From CAWFLT01 sp963816795 (GTDB lineage: Bacteria; Acidobacteriota; Vicinamibacteria; Vicinamibacterales; SCN-69-37), in assembly GCA_963816795.1 (NCBI GenBank), contig CAWFLT010000011.1, forward strand, positions 124,001 through 188,000: a DNA stretch of 64,000 nucleotides, given 5' to 3'. Made by a program: the position numbers and the translations under genes. Below, piece after piece: positions 19,776 through 29,288 of the stretch. The number at the start of each line of letters is the position of its first letter. Position 1 is the stretch's first letter. The notes below the pieces were generated by a model. It had not been told where the DNA came from and searched no databases. It saw only the letters and a program-made list of their open reading frames with translations.

Positions 19776-20360
19776 ATGGCCCACGTCATTCCCAGCACGA
19801 AGCCTCAGGACCCGAAAGGGTACAACGTCGACCAGGCCGTGGGCCCCAATGCCCCCAATGCCTCGGGCGACGTGAAGCTGGTGCAGTACATGCTGAGGCA
19901 CTACTACGGTCAACCGGCGGCGCACCTGAAGATCGACGGCTACATCGGACCGATCACGATCGGTTGGATCAAGCGGTTTCAGGAAGACTCGAAGAAAGCC
20001 GGCGTGAATGTGCTGGTGGATAGCCGCATCGATCGGGCCTTCGGTCAGGTGTCGTCCATTTCCAAAACCGTGTACACGATTCTGGTGCTCAATAGCGCTC
20101 TGCTCGGTCGGAATCCAGCCGCGCATACGGCGCTGCCGACACAGGTGCCTTTGAATCCGACACCCAAGTCAAACCCCTACAACCCGGCCAAACCCAAAAA
20201 GATCATTGTCGCGTACGTGTTCGGGAGCGCTCCGCCGTACGACGTGTTCGTTACCTATGAAGGCGGCGCGTCGGAGCGGTGGAAGGTGGCGGGTAACGTC
20301 GAATTCCCGCCCGGCACCGCGGTGATCCGCATACCGAGTTCTTACACTTCTGTGTCGTAG
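19776..20360 (+). CDS. Peptidoglycan-binding-like protein
   Basis: The start at 19776 has GGGGGAG just upstream. The 194-residue protein has an N-terminal PG-binding-1-like helical fold (DVKLVQYMLRHYYG, LKIDGYIGPITIGWIKRFQED), with the D.YIGP.T...I..FQ pattern that defines the fold. A Pro/Asn-rich linker follows, then a small beta domain (KKIIVAYVFGSAPPYDVFVTYEGG). There is no signal peptide, so it may act inside the cell or be exported by a non-Sec route. It converges on an unknown gene 42 bases away. Confidence 0.7.
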   Translation: MAHVIPSTKPQDPKGYNVDQAVGPNAPNASGDVKLVQYMLRHYYGQPAAHLKIDGYIGPITIGWIKRFQEDSKKAGVNVLVDSRIDRAFGQVSSISKTVYTILVLNSALLGRNPAAHTALPTQVPLNPTPKSNPYNPAKPKKIIVAYVFGSAPPYDVFVTYEGGASERWKVAGNVEFPPGTAVIRIPSSYTSVS

Positions 20361-20402
20361 GCGAAGCCCGGACCACCAACGCCCAGAAAGTCCAGGTGTC
20401 GT

Positions 20403-21044
20403 TTACTTGGTCTTCCGGAGGGACTCGATCGCTAGAGTCAGGAACAGGACCTCCCGTTGGGCCGCTTCCAGTTTCTCGAGAAGCCAGGATTCCAGATGTT
20501 CCGCCTGGGGAACTGGAGTCACCGGTCGCGGTCCGGATGGGCCGGAAGGGATCGACGGCGAAGAAGACGACGGCCGGTGCGGGTCTGGTGACGACGAAGC
20601 CGACTGAGGGGACACGGGAACCGAGACCGGGGTCTCCTGCCGCCTGGTCGTGGTCAGTTGGGCCTCCACCAACCGGACATCGTCGAAGTGGTTCGTCTCC
20701 GCGAGCCCCCGGCTCACCAGGGACGCGATGGCTTTCTCCACGAACAAGCCAATACCGAATGCGGCCGTCTCGTTCGGCGTCAGGTGGGCCAAGCCCCTCA
20801 TCTGATCGGGAAACCGCTTCAGGTGTTCCGTCCATTCACGGACCACCACGTCGCGTGGGACGACCGATTCGTCGTCGGCCATAGCCTGGATCGTGTCCGG
20901 ACGGGTCCATTGTTTCTCCCGTTCCTCATACCTTGCCGAGTTCCGAAGGTGATCGAGTAGCCACGTTTCGAGACGTTCCACGGCTTGCTCTGAGGTCATC
21001 GAGCTCGGTTCTGGTCTCTCAGCGATCCGTAACGTGGTCGTCAT
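20403..21044 (-). CDS. Unknown protein with duplicated helical motif and Ser/Pro linker
   Basis: The start ATG at 21042-21044 is preferred over an upstream TTG at 21113. About 213 residues. An N-terminal helix ERLETWLLDHLRN recurs near the C-terminus as EHLESWLLEKLEA. Between them are a helical domain (EWTEHLKRFPDQMRGLAHLTPNETAAFGIGLF) and a Ser/Pro-rich linker (about 40 residues). No known family is recognised. The duplicated LE.WLL..L motif suggests an oligomerisation or docking helix. The frame is intact, unlike many neighbours. Confidence 0.55.
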   Translation of the reverse strand: MTTTLRIAERPEPSSMTSEQAVERLETWLLDHLRNSARYEEREKQWTRPDTIQAMADDESVVPRDVVVREWTEHLKRFPDQMRGLAHLTPNETAAFGIGLFVEKAIASLVSRGLAETNHFDDVRLVEAQLTTTRRQETPVSVPVSPQSASSSPDPHRPSSSSPSIPSGPSGPRPVTPVPQAEHLESWLLEKLEAAQREVLFLTLAIESLRKTK

Positions 21045-21172
21045 CCCTGGCCGTTCCCCTGGCTGTCGTGATCCGGAGGAATCCCGGAAAACACCAACCT
21101 CTCTGCCTGTCAATGCGCGAAACCGGGGGACCTGGGCTCACGTAGTCGGGACCGGGCAGAGGACCCCCGCTC

Positions 21173-21178
21173 TATAAT
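21173..21178 (+). promoter_or_regulatory. Consensus -10 box, probable leaderless start
   Basis: TATAAT is a perfect -10 hexamer ending 8 bases before the ATG of the kinase gene at 21187. A start point about 7 bases downstream would fall at or next to the ATG. Confidence 0.5.
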
Positions 21179-21186
21179 CTCGCCGC

Positions 21187-23829
21187 ATGGCGTTGTCCCC
21201 GGGCGACCGCGTCGGTGCCTATGAAGTCGTCGCTGCCCTCGGCGCCGGGAGCATGGGCGAGGTCTACCGCGCGCACGACCGCACCCTGGGACGGGACGTG
21301 GCCCTCAAAGTGCTGGCCGGATCAGTGGCGGGTGATCGAGATCGCCTGGCCCGCCTCGAGCGCGAAGCGCGAATCCTTGCTTCGCTGAATCATCCCAACA
21401 TCGCGACGATCCATGGGTTCGAGCAGTCGGAGTCCGGTCCTGCCCTTGTACTCGAACTTGTCGATGGACCGACGCTGCAGGATCGGCTCGCGCGCGGCGC
21501 GCAACCTCTCGACGAGGCGCTCCGATGCGCACGGCAAGTCGCCGAGGCGCTCGAAGCCGCACACGAGCGCGGCGTGATCCATCGGGATCTCAAGCCGGCC
21601 AACATCAAGATTCGACCTGACGGCACCGTCAAAGTCCTCGACTTCGGCATCGCGAAGCTCCTCGATGAAGACGGACGAGTTGGAGCAGCCGCGTCGACGA
21701 TGACCGCGACGGCGCCGGGCATGGTGATCGGAACGCCGTTGTACATGAGTCCCGAACAGGCGCGAGGCGGTGAGGTGACCCGCCAATCCGATGTGTGGGC
21801 CTTCGGCACGATCCTCTTCGAGATGCTCAGTGGGAAGCGCGCGTTCACCGGCCAGACGACCCCGGACGTCCTTGCGGCGATCCTGCAAGGATCGCCCGAC
21901 TGGGGCGCACTGCCGTCTGTCACGCCCCCGGGAATCGCTCGCCTCGTGCGCCGCTGCCTCGAGCCTGATCCGAAGGCGCGGCTGCGTGATCTCGGTGACG
22001 CGCGGCTCGACATCGAAGATGAAGAGCGGGCGATGCGGTCCGGGCCTTTAGAGAACAGAAAAGGAAACGGCCGCCCTGGCGGCTCGTGGTGGCGCTCGTG
22101 GGCGTTTGGACTCGCGTCCGGCCTCGGCACCGCTGCGGTGGCTGGGGCCTTGTACCTTGGCTTGAATCGCGGCGTCGAGGAGCCGCGACCGGAGATCCGC
22201 CTGCAGCTGGCGCCGCCGGCTGGGACACGCTTCGTCAGCTTCCCGCCAGCCATCTCACCTGACGGACGCCACATGGTGTTCATCGCGGCGCCCGAGGCCG
22301 GCGGTCCGGCCCGGATGTGGCTCAGGCCGCTGTCGGCTTCGGAGGCGACCGAGCTGCCTGGAACGGAACGAGCCATGTACCCCTTCTGGTCGGCGGACAG
22401 CGAATCCGTCGGGTTCTTCGCCGACGGCGAACTGAAACGGGTGGCCGTCGCCGGCGGGAACCCGATCCCCGTGTGCAAGGCGCCAGCCGGCCGCGGCGGG
22501 CTCTGGCTCGATGACGGCATGATTGTGTTCGCACCCGGCCCGAACACGCCACTGATGCGGGTGGACGCCGCCGGCGGTGAGCCAGATGTCTTCACGAGTT
22601 TCGCGGCCGGTGAGACGTCGCACCGCTTTCCGCAACGTCTTCCCGGGCGGCAACTGCTGTACTACGTGGCCAGCAGCGCGCCGGAGAACAATGGCACGCG
22701 CCTCGCCTCAGTCGACGAGCCGCAACGCGCGATTACATTCATTCGCAGCCTGGGCGTTGGCGAGTACGTCAAGGGCTTCCTGCTGTCTCCCCAGGCATCG
22801 GGCGTGGTCATCGCGCAGCGGATGACGCTTCCCGATGGCGACTTGACTGGCGAGCCCATGGAGATCGCGCCAAGCCGCATTTCGGAAACGCTTGGCCGCT
22901 TCATGATGGCCACTGCACCCGCCGGCGTGATCGCCACGCTTGGAAGTGCGGACGGCGTCGGACAACTCACGTGGACGAACCGCGCCGGGGCGGCGCTGGA
23001 GACCGTGGGGCCGCCGGCCAGCCAGCTCGGCGTCGAGTTGTCTCCTGACGGTCAACAGGTGGCGACGGTCAGGGCCGGCGAGATCTGGACCATGAGCCTG
23101 GCGCGGCCTGTTGCGAACCGAGTGTCGGAGCAGGGCAGAAGCCGGCACCCGGTGTGGTCTCCTGAAGGCACGCGCCTGCTCTCGATGTATCAGGGGCGGA
23201 GCCCCGGTACCTTTGACGTGGTCACGATCACACTCGCCTCTGGTGCGACCACCACCGAGCACAAGGACACGACCGCGGTGAGGCCCATGGGTTGGACGCG
23301 CGACGGGTGGAAAGTGTGGATCCGGAACTACCCCACCGAGTCGGGGATCTGGATCAAGCCGCCAAGCGTTTCGTCGTCCATCTTCCTGAAAGATGAGACA
23401 TACCTGGGCGAGGCGCGCGTCTCTCCAGACGGTCGCTGGATTGCCTATTCCACCAGGCGCTCCGGCCGGTTCGAGATTGAAGTGCGCAGTTTTCCCGACG
23501 TCGGCCCGGTTCACGCGGTGTCGGTCGACGGCGGAGGTTATCCGCGATGGCGAGGAGACAGCCGCGAGCTGTACTTCCTGTCGGCCGACGCGCACCTGAT
23601 GTCGGCGTCATTTACTCCGGGGGCTCCGCCTCGGATCGGAACGCCGGTGCGCCTCTTCCGGGCTGCGTTTCCGCCGCACTCCGATCACGGATTCTTCTCA
23701 GCGTACGAGTACGACGTCAGTGCAGACGGCTCGCGGTTCCTCGTCAATCGTGTGGTGTCAGAGCCCGAGGCGAACCTGTCGATCATTGTCGACTGGATCC
23801 CGCGTCTGAAGGAGAATCTCAGGCGTTGA
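21187..23829 (+). CDS. Ser/Thr protein kinase with membrane segment and WD40-like propeller
   Basis: An intact 880-residue kinase. The N-terminal catalytic domain has the glycine loop GAGSMG, Lys41 (VALKV), HRDLKPANI at 132, DFG at 152-154, GTPLYMSPEQARG, and ends near residue 280. A single membrane helix (about 310-330, WAFGLASGLGTAAVAGALYLGL) leads to an extracytoplasmic TolB/PD40-type beta-propeller (repeats such as PPAISPDGRHMVF, PFWSADSESVGFF, GVELSPDGQQVATV, ARVSPDGRWIAYST). This architecture is common in Acidobacteriota: an outside propeller sensor and an inside kinase. The ligand and substrates are unknown. No frame changes. Confidence 0.93.
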   Translation: MALSPGDRVGAYEVVAALGAGSMGEVYRAHDRTLGRDVALKVLAGSVAGDRDRLARLEREARILASLNHPNIATIHGFEQSESGPALVLELVDGPTLQDRLARGAQPLDEALRCARQVAEALEAAHERGVIHRDLKPANIKIRPDGTVKVLDFGIAKLLDEDGRVGAAASTMTATAPGMVIGTPLYMSPEQARGGEVTRQSDVWAFGTILFEMLSGKRAFTGQTTPDVLAAILQGSPDWGALPSVTPPGIARLVRRCLEPDPKARLRDLGDARLDIEDEERAMRSGPLENRKGNGRPGGSWWRSWAFGLASGLGTAAVAGALYLGLNRGVEEPRPEIRLQLAPPAGTRFVSFPPAISPDGRHMVFIAAPEAGGPARMWLRPLSASEATELPGTERAMYPFWSADSESVGFFADGELKRVAVAGGNPIPVCKAPAGRGGLWLDDGMIVFAPGPNTPLMRVDAAGGEPDVFTSFAAGETSHRFPQRLPGRQLLYYVASSAPENNGTRLASVDEPQRAITFIRSLGVGEYVKGFLLSPQASGVVIAQRMTLPDGDLTGEPMEIAPSRISETLGRFMMATAPAGVIATLGSADGVGQLTWTNRAGAALETVGPPASQLGVELSPDGQQVATVRAGEIWTMSLARPVANRVSEQGRSRHPVWSPEGTRLLSMYQGRSPGTFDVVTITLASGATTTEHKDTTAVRPMGWTRDGWKVWIRNYPTESGIWIKPPSVSSSIFLKDETYLGEARVSPDGRWIAYSTRRSGRFEIEVRSFPDVGPVHAVSVDGGGYPRWRGDSRELYFLSADAHLMSASFTPGAPPRIGTPVRLFRAAFPPHSDHGFFSAYEYDVSADGSRFLVNRVVSEPEANLSIIVDWIPRLKENLRR

Positions 23830-23845
23830 CTGGCGACGCCGCCGG

Positions 23846-26160
23846 TCACTTTCCTCGTGCCGGCACCCGCCAGCGCAGCCCGCCGAACCAGGGATCGACG
23901 ACCACCATGCTGGCCGGCGTGGCGTTTGGATCGGCCGCCCTGTCTTTCAGCACCAGGAAACGCCGTCCATCAGGAGACACGTCGTAGTGGCGGGCGGGAT
24001 TGGCCCCGGCATACGCCGTGCCGAAAATCCTCGAAGGCGTACCCTTGACGAACCTCGGACCATCCGTCCGAACAGGCATGCCCATGAGCGCACCGGATTC
24101 GTCGAGGTAGAAAAGCTCGAGACCATTCCGTGCCCACACGGCGCGTGTCCCTCCTGCCCTCCGAGATCTGCCAGCGGTCGCGACCCACTTCCGGAAACGG
24201 CCGCACGTAAATCTCCGACCGCCCAGATTCGTTCGACTGGTACGCCAGGTATCGACCGCTCGGAGAGACCTCTGGCCAGCTTCCTTTGAGCCGGATCGCG
24301 GCGATTGATTCCGCAAGCGACTGGGTGAGACCACTCGGTCGACCGGACTGCGGGCGCGTCGCCGGGGACGTCAGTGGGAACGCGACGATCTCGGAGGAGG
24401 TCGTCCGTGGCCATCGCTCGAAGGCGACGATCCACTCCTCATCGCGCGTGATCGACGCGGGCCAGTGAGCGCTCGCGCTCGTCGTGATTCGGACGACTGT
24501 TCCGGTGAAGTCGGCCGCCTGGCTGTACAGGTTCAGCACGCCCGAGCGGTCGGACATGAAGATGATCCGTTGACCATCGCGGGTCCACACCGGCAATCCG
24601 TTCATGCCGGAAGCGGAGGTCAAGGGCCTCAGCGTCTCCAGCGCGAAGTCCCAGATCCAGATATTGGTGCGGCCCTGATCGAGGATGGCGATCGCCAGGC
24701 GATTCCCGTCGGGCGACACACGCGGGGGACCATAGCGGCGCGTCTGCGCCCGTTTAACCGGTTCCTCACGGCCGTTCCGGTCCACCCACACGAGCGACCG
24801 CATCGGGATCTCCTCACCCACCTCAGGCGGGACATACACGAGCTTGCTTCGCGAGACTGCGTAGTTGGCGGCGCCGCTCGGTTTGATCATCAGCTGGTCG
24901 ACAACCGTCACCGGATCGCTCTGCACCTCCATGCGGACCGGGTCGAACCGCACCGCCCGCAGCGTGCCGGCCGTCCCGTAGAGCAAATACCCGCCCTGCC
25001 CTGAGCCTGACGAATCGTCAACGTACTCGGCCCCGGTGCCCCCACGCACAAGAACCTTCCACGTGCCCGTCTTCAGATCGAGGACGGCCACGCGCGTGTT
25101 GTCTGCGTCGCCGGATCCCGCAATGTGAACAACACGCCGCGGCGATCCGGCAGCACCGCCGTCGGGAACTGATGGTCGCGCTCGCCTTTCGCCGGGTCAG
25201 GCGTCGTAGCACCTTCGGCTCGCCGCCGTCGCCCGGGCGAAAGGAACGGCGCGTAGGCAAGGGCGATGTTGGCGAGCGGCCGCGCGTCGAGAGAACGACG
25301 AGCAGGTGCAGGGCTCGTTCCTCCGGCGCGATAGACGACGAGGCGGCCGTCGGGCGAAAGGGCGCGCGAGGTGACATTCAGTGGGTGGGCGGGCGGCGGC
25401 AGGGAAAACGGGACGGGGCGTCCACGCCGGCTGCGAAGCGCCCAGGCGACGAGCGCGGCGGATCGCGCCGCCAACCAGCGCTCCCAATCGCCACACGCGT
25501 GAGGCGATGGCCGTGGTGCGGGGAGTACGACCAACTCGGCGGCCGGCGACGCAATCATGTCGTCAATCGCCAGCCGGACGCTAGCCGCCGAATCGCAACG
25601 TCGCTCGCGATCCTTTTCCAGACACCGTCGCAGCAACTGACGAATCTGGACGAACGCGGCGGGTCGGCGCTGGACATGGTGTGGCTCCGGCTCGCCAGCT
25701 CGAACGGCGAGGTGTCGGCGACGGTCGGCAGGCGGCGACGGTGCGCGGCCGGCGAGATTAGGACACACGAGCCAGATCCGCGGCCTGTAGCGACTGACCG
25801 CGCGTCGGCGCAGGGCATAATCCGGCTGCGCAGCATGGTCGTGCTCGACAGCACGTGCCTGCTCGGCGACGTGCGAGAGGGCGAAGTCCCGGTAGTTTCG
25901 CCGTGGTCGCGATGAACAATCCCCTTATCGTGCGCCCGCCCCGAGGCGCCGAGGACCGCCGGGGCGCGGCCCATGGGTCGGGACGCGTCGAGCACCGAGC
26001 CAGGGGCAGTGGGTAGACATCGAGGAAGCTGCCCTCCAGGGCGTCCGAGGTCAGGAGCGACTCGACCTCGCGACGCAACGCCTCGTCGTCCAGTCTCAGC
26101 GACCAGAAAGATGAGCAGACAGCTGGGCGGGGCGCGCGTCGCGGCTGTGACGGTCGCTCG
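23846..26160 (-). pseudogene. Decayed Ser/Thr kinase-propeller (paralogue of the 29.3 kb kinase)
   Basis: From the 5' side, fragments match the family in order: DDEALRREVESLLTSDALEG (N-terminal leader region), then a jump straight to AHDKGIVHRD (catalytic loop) with the N-lobe missing, then after more garbled sequence LLRRCLEKDRERR (end of the kinase domain). A long, mostly readable propeller follows (VAVLDLKTGTWKVLVRGGTG, RVSPDGNRLAIAILD, WTRDGQRIIFMSDRSG, EVSPSGRYLAYQSNESGR, HYDVSPDGRRFLVLKD). Losses of whole motifs (glycine loop, catalytic Lys, DFG) cannot be explained by single-base errors, so this is genuine decay. The propeller part has one further frame change near 24150. Confidence 0.75.
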
Positions 26161-26375
26161 ATTCTGCCAGTCGACCTGGCGTTGATCGACGAGCCGCAGG
26201 TAGACCTCGTGAACGAGCGCCGTCGGCTGCAACGTGTGGTCAGCTCGCTCACGCCGAACTGGCGCGCGGCCGCCCGGCGGAGCTCTGCGTAGACGAGCGG
26301 AAGCAACAGATTGAGCGCGGCCCGATCGCCGCGACTCCAATCGCCGAGTAAGCCGTGATGTCGGGAGGCGATACC
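26160..26375 (-). pseudogene. Truncated ECF sigma factor remnant
   Basis: Across two frames the region reads GDWSRGDRAALNLLLPLVYAELRRAAARQ, then RRERADHTLQPTALVHEVYLRLVDQ and RQVDWQNRA. This is the sigma-2 region of the same ECF type as the intact gene at 28.7 kb (LQPTALVHEAYLRLVDQR). It stops abruptly after WQNRA and runs directly into the decayed kinase leader, so the sigma-4 DNA-binding region is deleted. It preserves the sigma-then-kinase order of the intact module. Confidence 0.75.
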
Positions 26376-26560
26376 ACTCGAGCCCCTGCTCTGGATGGTG
26401 TGCGAAACGCCTCAGCTTAGCACCGAACGAGCGAGCGACTTCGCCCGGTTGACCCACTCTGGACGCCCCCTGCGCGATCTCCACACAGGCGACCTTGTCG
26501 ATGACGACATCGCTGGCGGACCAGCAGGAACTGGGCAGTCAACGCCCGAGGAGAAGAATC

Positions 26561-27178
26561 ATGGCAATCGCAGGCGTTCTCACAACGAAACGAGTGGCTC
26601 TTGGTTGTCTCTGCGCCGGAGCGCTGGCCGCTGGCGGATGTGCCGACGATCTGGCGTTCCGACACGTCCGAGCGCAGTCCGCGTCTGCGTTGGCGGCGTC
26701 CTCCCCTCGAACCGGAGACATCCAGGTGACGAAGGAGTGCTCGCAGAACGCGGGCCTGGCGGGCCAGTTCTGCACGATCACGTCCTCGAACGTCGACGCC
26801 ATTGAGGTCGGTGCGAGGGTCATCTATTCCCGCGCGCGGTCGGCAGGCCTGGACAGCGACGTGATCCTCGAGCCGCCGGGGCCCGGCAACAACAGGGCAT
26901 TCGGCCACTGCACACTTATTGCGCCCGTCTGCAGCCTCGGGCGGGACGGATCATCCACTTCGGGCGGAACCGGCATTCTCTGCCGTTGGGTGGCCTGGGC
27001 GAACTTCAGCTGGACCGGCACGTACAGCTTCAATCCACACCACGATCAGTGTCGACGCCCGAGTTGCGAAGGGACTGCTCGAGCCGCCTGCGACGGCGCG
27101 TCACGGCGTCTGGTCAACCAGACGTCCGATGGCGCGCCGTCCCTCATCGCCGATCGCACAGACACAGCTCCACTCTGA
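26561..27178 (+). CDS. Exported or lipoprotein-like protein, unknown function
   Basis: The ATG at 26561 follows GAGGAGAAGA. The N-terminus VALGCLCAGALAAGGCADD looks like a signal sequence with a possible lipobox cysteine. The domain reads GDIQVTKECSQNAGLAGQFCTITSSNVDAIEVGARVIYSR and DVILEPPGPGNNRAFGHCTL, a recurrent family in soil bacteria (two Cys pairs, beta-rich). Relatives continue FSGGTG... and end soon after GTYSF. Here TSGGTGILCR and FSWTGTYSFNP are present, but the stretch between looks frame-disturbed near 26930-26990 and the tail to 27178 is unlike the family, so the true end may be near 27045. Confidence 0.6.
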   Translation: MAIAGVLTTKRVALGCLCAGALAAGGCADDLAFRHVRAQSASALAASSPRTGDIQVTKECSQNAGLAGQFCTITSSNVDAIEVGARVIYSRARSAGLDSDVILEPPGPGNNRAFGHCTLIAPVCSLGRDGSSTSGGTGILCRWVAWANFSWTGTYSFNPHHDQCRRPSCEGTARAACDGASRRLVNQTSDGAPSLIADRTDTAPL

Positions 27179-27191
27179 AGCTCAAACTGGC

Positions 27192-28574
27192 TCAGTTGTC
27201 ATTCGGCGCGTGCACATAAAAATTCTCGATGACGTTTCGCGCGATCGCTTCACCCTGCGTCCAGCTCACCTCGATGGTGCCGCGATAATGGATTCCGCCC
27301 CAGATGCGCGCGAGGCCGAAGAGCGTCTTGAAATCACCGAGATGGCCGGAGGTGAACGTCGCAGGGCAGATGTCCGCCCTGCACCCGGCCCCCTGACAGG
27401 TCAACGTCACGGGTGAGATGTCGGTGCCATAGAATTCCTCGAGCGCCGTCACGACCGCACTCGACTGGACGGCGTGATTCGCCGGGTATTCCGGGTGTGG
27501 CGGCGTGGGAATCAGCGACAGCCAGGTGGGATCCTGAAGCTCCGGAAAGCCAATCGCCGCGGCGTTCTGGATCGCCGTCCACGGGCGCCAGAAGTGGTAG
27601 CTGAACTTTCCTTCGAAAGACGAGATGAAGGCGTCCGCCAACGCGAGGCTGGCCACTGCGAACGCTCGCGCATCATGTTCAAGATCCGACGGCACCGCCT
27701 GCGCGACGATTCGCGCGAGCCGATGGTACTGGGCGACCGGGTTGTCAGTGGCGAATCTGGCCATGCACTCCTGATCGAACGTCCGAACGGAGCTCGTCAC
27801 GCCACCGATGGCCTTCAATTCCGCCAGGTCGTCCGCGAACTGCGGTTCGTAGATACTCGGCGGAGGCTCGGGCCGGAATTGGTCAGCAGTGTCCATGGTC
27901 CAGGGTGTGACGCTGGCCCAGGAGAGAAAGGGGCTGGCTCCCGTGCGCGGATCGGGCTGCCAGTAGCCGAGGCCCGTTGGCGGCGCGTAAACCAAACCCG
28001 CACTGGATCCATCGTTCTCTCGGAGCGCCACTATCTGCGCCGCGACTTCGTCGCCGAGGGCAATGCCTCTCTCCTTTCCATGCCCGTCCGGAACCAGCGC
28101 GAGCGACTCGGCGAGCGCATCGTCGAGTGGCGTCAGGCTGGCCGGGAACAGGCGGACGAGGACGCCGTGGGCCGCTGAAGCCGCCGCGGCAACCTCGTCG
28201 GAGTCGCGGTGACCTGTGATTCGCACCGCATATGGCTTATAGCTCGGATGAATGGACGTGACGGCATCGGCCATGGCCACGTGCATCATCGCCAGGGCGC
28301 GTGAACCGAGTGGCGCCGCTCTGGGACCAAGCGGCGTCGCCAGGATCGTATTGCTGCCAATGAGATTCCAGAACGGGACTGTTCGCTCCGATCCGATTGC
28401 AGTAGCGACCGGCTTTCTGAAGCTCGAATTGACTCCGCTGTAGGCTGCTGCGTGCACGATCGGGCCCACAGTCAGAGCCGTCTGATTCAACGCCTGGCTG
28501 GCTACCTGACGCTCCAGTCCGAAAGCCATCGTGGCGACGCCGACGACCAGCATGGTTGTGAAGGTCCGCTTCAT
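27192..28574 (-). CDS. Vanadium-dependent haloperoxidase / PAP2-type phosphatase family protein
   Basis: An intact 460-residue exported protein (signal near TMLVVGVATMAFG). The C-terminal half carries the vanadate/phosphate-binding motifs of the acid phosphatase-haloperoxidase superfamily: HFWRPWTAI (Arg about 328), PPHPEYPANHA (His about 358 motif) and IWGGIHYRG (last His near 427). Members of this subfamily are annotated as vanadium haloperoxidases, which use H2O2 to oxidise halides, but sequence alone does not separate haloperoxidase from phosphatase. GGAGGATGAATC precedes the ATG. It is divergent from the ECF sigma gene. Confidence 0.88.
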   Translation of the reverse strand: MKRTFTTMLVVGVATMAFGLERQVASQALNQTALTVGPIVHAAAYSGVNSSFRKPVATAIGSERTVPFWNLIGSNTILATPLGPRAAPLGSRALAMMHVAMADAVTSIHPSYKPYAVRITGHRDSDEVAAAASAAHGVLVRLFPASLTPLDDALAESLALVPDGHGKERGIALGDEVAAQIVALRENDGSSAGLVYAPPTGLGYWQPDPRTGASPFLSWASVTPWTMDTADQFRPEPPPSIYEPQFADDLAELKAIGGVTSSVRTFDQECMARFATDNPVAQYHRLARIVAQAVPSDLEHDARAFAVASLALADAFISSFEGKFSYHFWRPWTAIQNAAAIGFPELQDPTWLSLIPTPPHPEYPANHAVQSSAVVTALEEFYGTDISPVTLTCQGAGCRADICPATFTSGHLGDFKTLFGLARIWGGIHYRGTIEVSWTQGEAIARNVIENFYVHAPNDN

Positions 28575-28706
28575 GATTCATCCTCCCTGAGCGCCATCCG
28601 TAACTGGCCTCTTGTAGTGACGCGAAATCGGGCGCGCAATTTACTCATGGGCCGGTTTGACGATGAGGCGGCAATCCCGGCAAGATGAGTCACCCTAAGA
28701 GGCTCA

Positions 28707-29288
28707 ATGACCGGGACAACCCGAGACGTCACCGCGCTATTGCAGGCGTGGACTGGCGGCGATCTGGCGGCGCGGGACCGCCTGATGTTGGTCGTGTATC
28801 GCGACCTTCACCGGCGGGCGGCCGCCTACGTTCGGCGTGAGCGCCCCGGCGATACCCTGCAGCCGACGGCGCTCGTGCACGAGGCGTACTTGCGACTGGT
28901 CGATCAGCGTCGTGTGGTGTGGCAGAACCGCGGCCAGTTCTTTGGCGTGGCGTCACAAGTCATGCGACGCGTCCTCGTCGATCGGGCACGGGCGCGGAAG
29001 ATGGCCAAGCGGTCCGGCCAATGGACTCGCGTCACGGTCGACGATGCGGCGATAGCGACGCCGCCGGTGAATGTGGACGTCCTTGATCTCGACGCGGCGC
29101 TCGCTCGTCTCGCGGCGTTCGATCCGCGAAAGTGTCAGCTCGTGGAGCTCCGGTTTTTTGGCGGGCTGTCGCTTTCAGACGCCGGCGAGGCGCTCGGCAT
29201 TTCGCTCGCGACGGCGGAGCGCGACTGGCAGGCCGCGCGAGCGTGGCTCTCGAAGGAATTGCGGCCAGAGTGCAACCGTGACGCCTGA
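28707..29288 (+). CDS. ECF sigma factor (kinase-linked type)
   Basis: An intact 193-residue sigma factor. Region 2 includes DTLQPTALVHEAYLRLVDQ and FFGVASQVMRRVLVDRARAR. Region 4 includes CQLVELRFFGGLSLSDAGEALGISLATAERDWQAARAWL. This ECF type typically lacks an anti-sigma factor and is encoded beside a Ser/Thr kinase thought to control it by phosphorylation. Here the kinase start codon lies inside the sigma gene (11-base overlap), implying translational coupling. It probably redirects RNA polymerase under control of the kinase. Confidence 0.93.
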   Translation: MTGTTRDVTALLQAWTGGDLAARDRLMLVVYRDLHRRAAAYVRRERPGDTLQPTALVHEAYLRLVDQRRVVWQNRGQFFGVASQVMRRVLVDRARARKMAKRSGQWTRVTVDDAAIATPPVNVDVLDLDAALARLAAFDPRKCQLVELRFFGGLSLSDAGEALGISLATAERDWQAARAWLSKELRPECNRDA

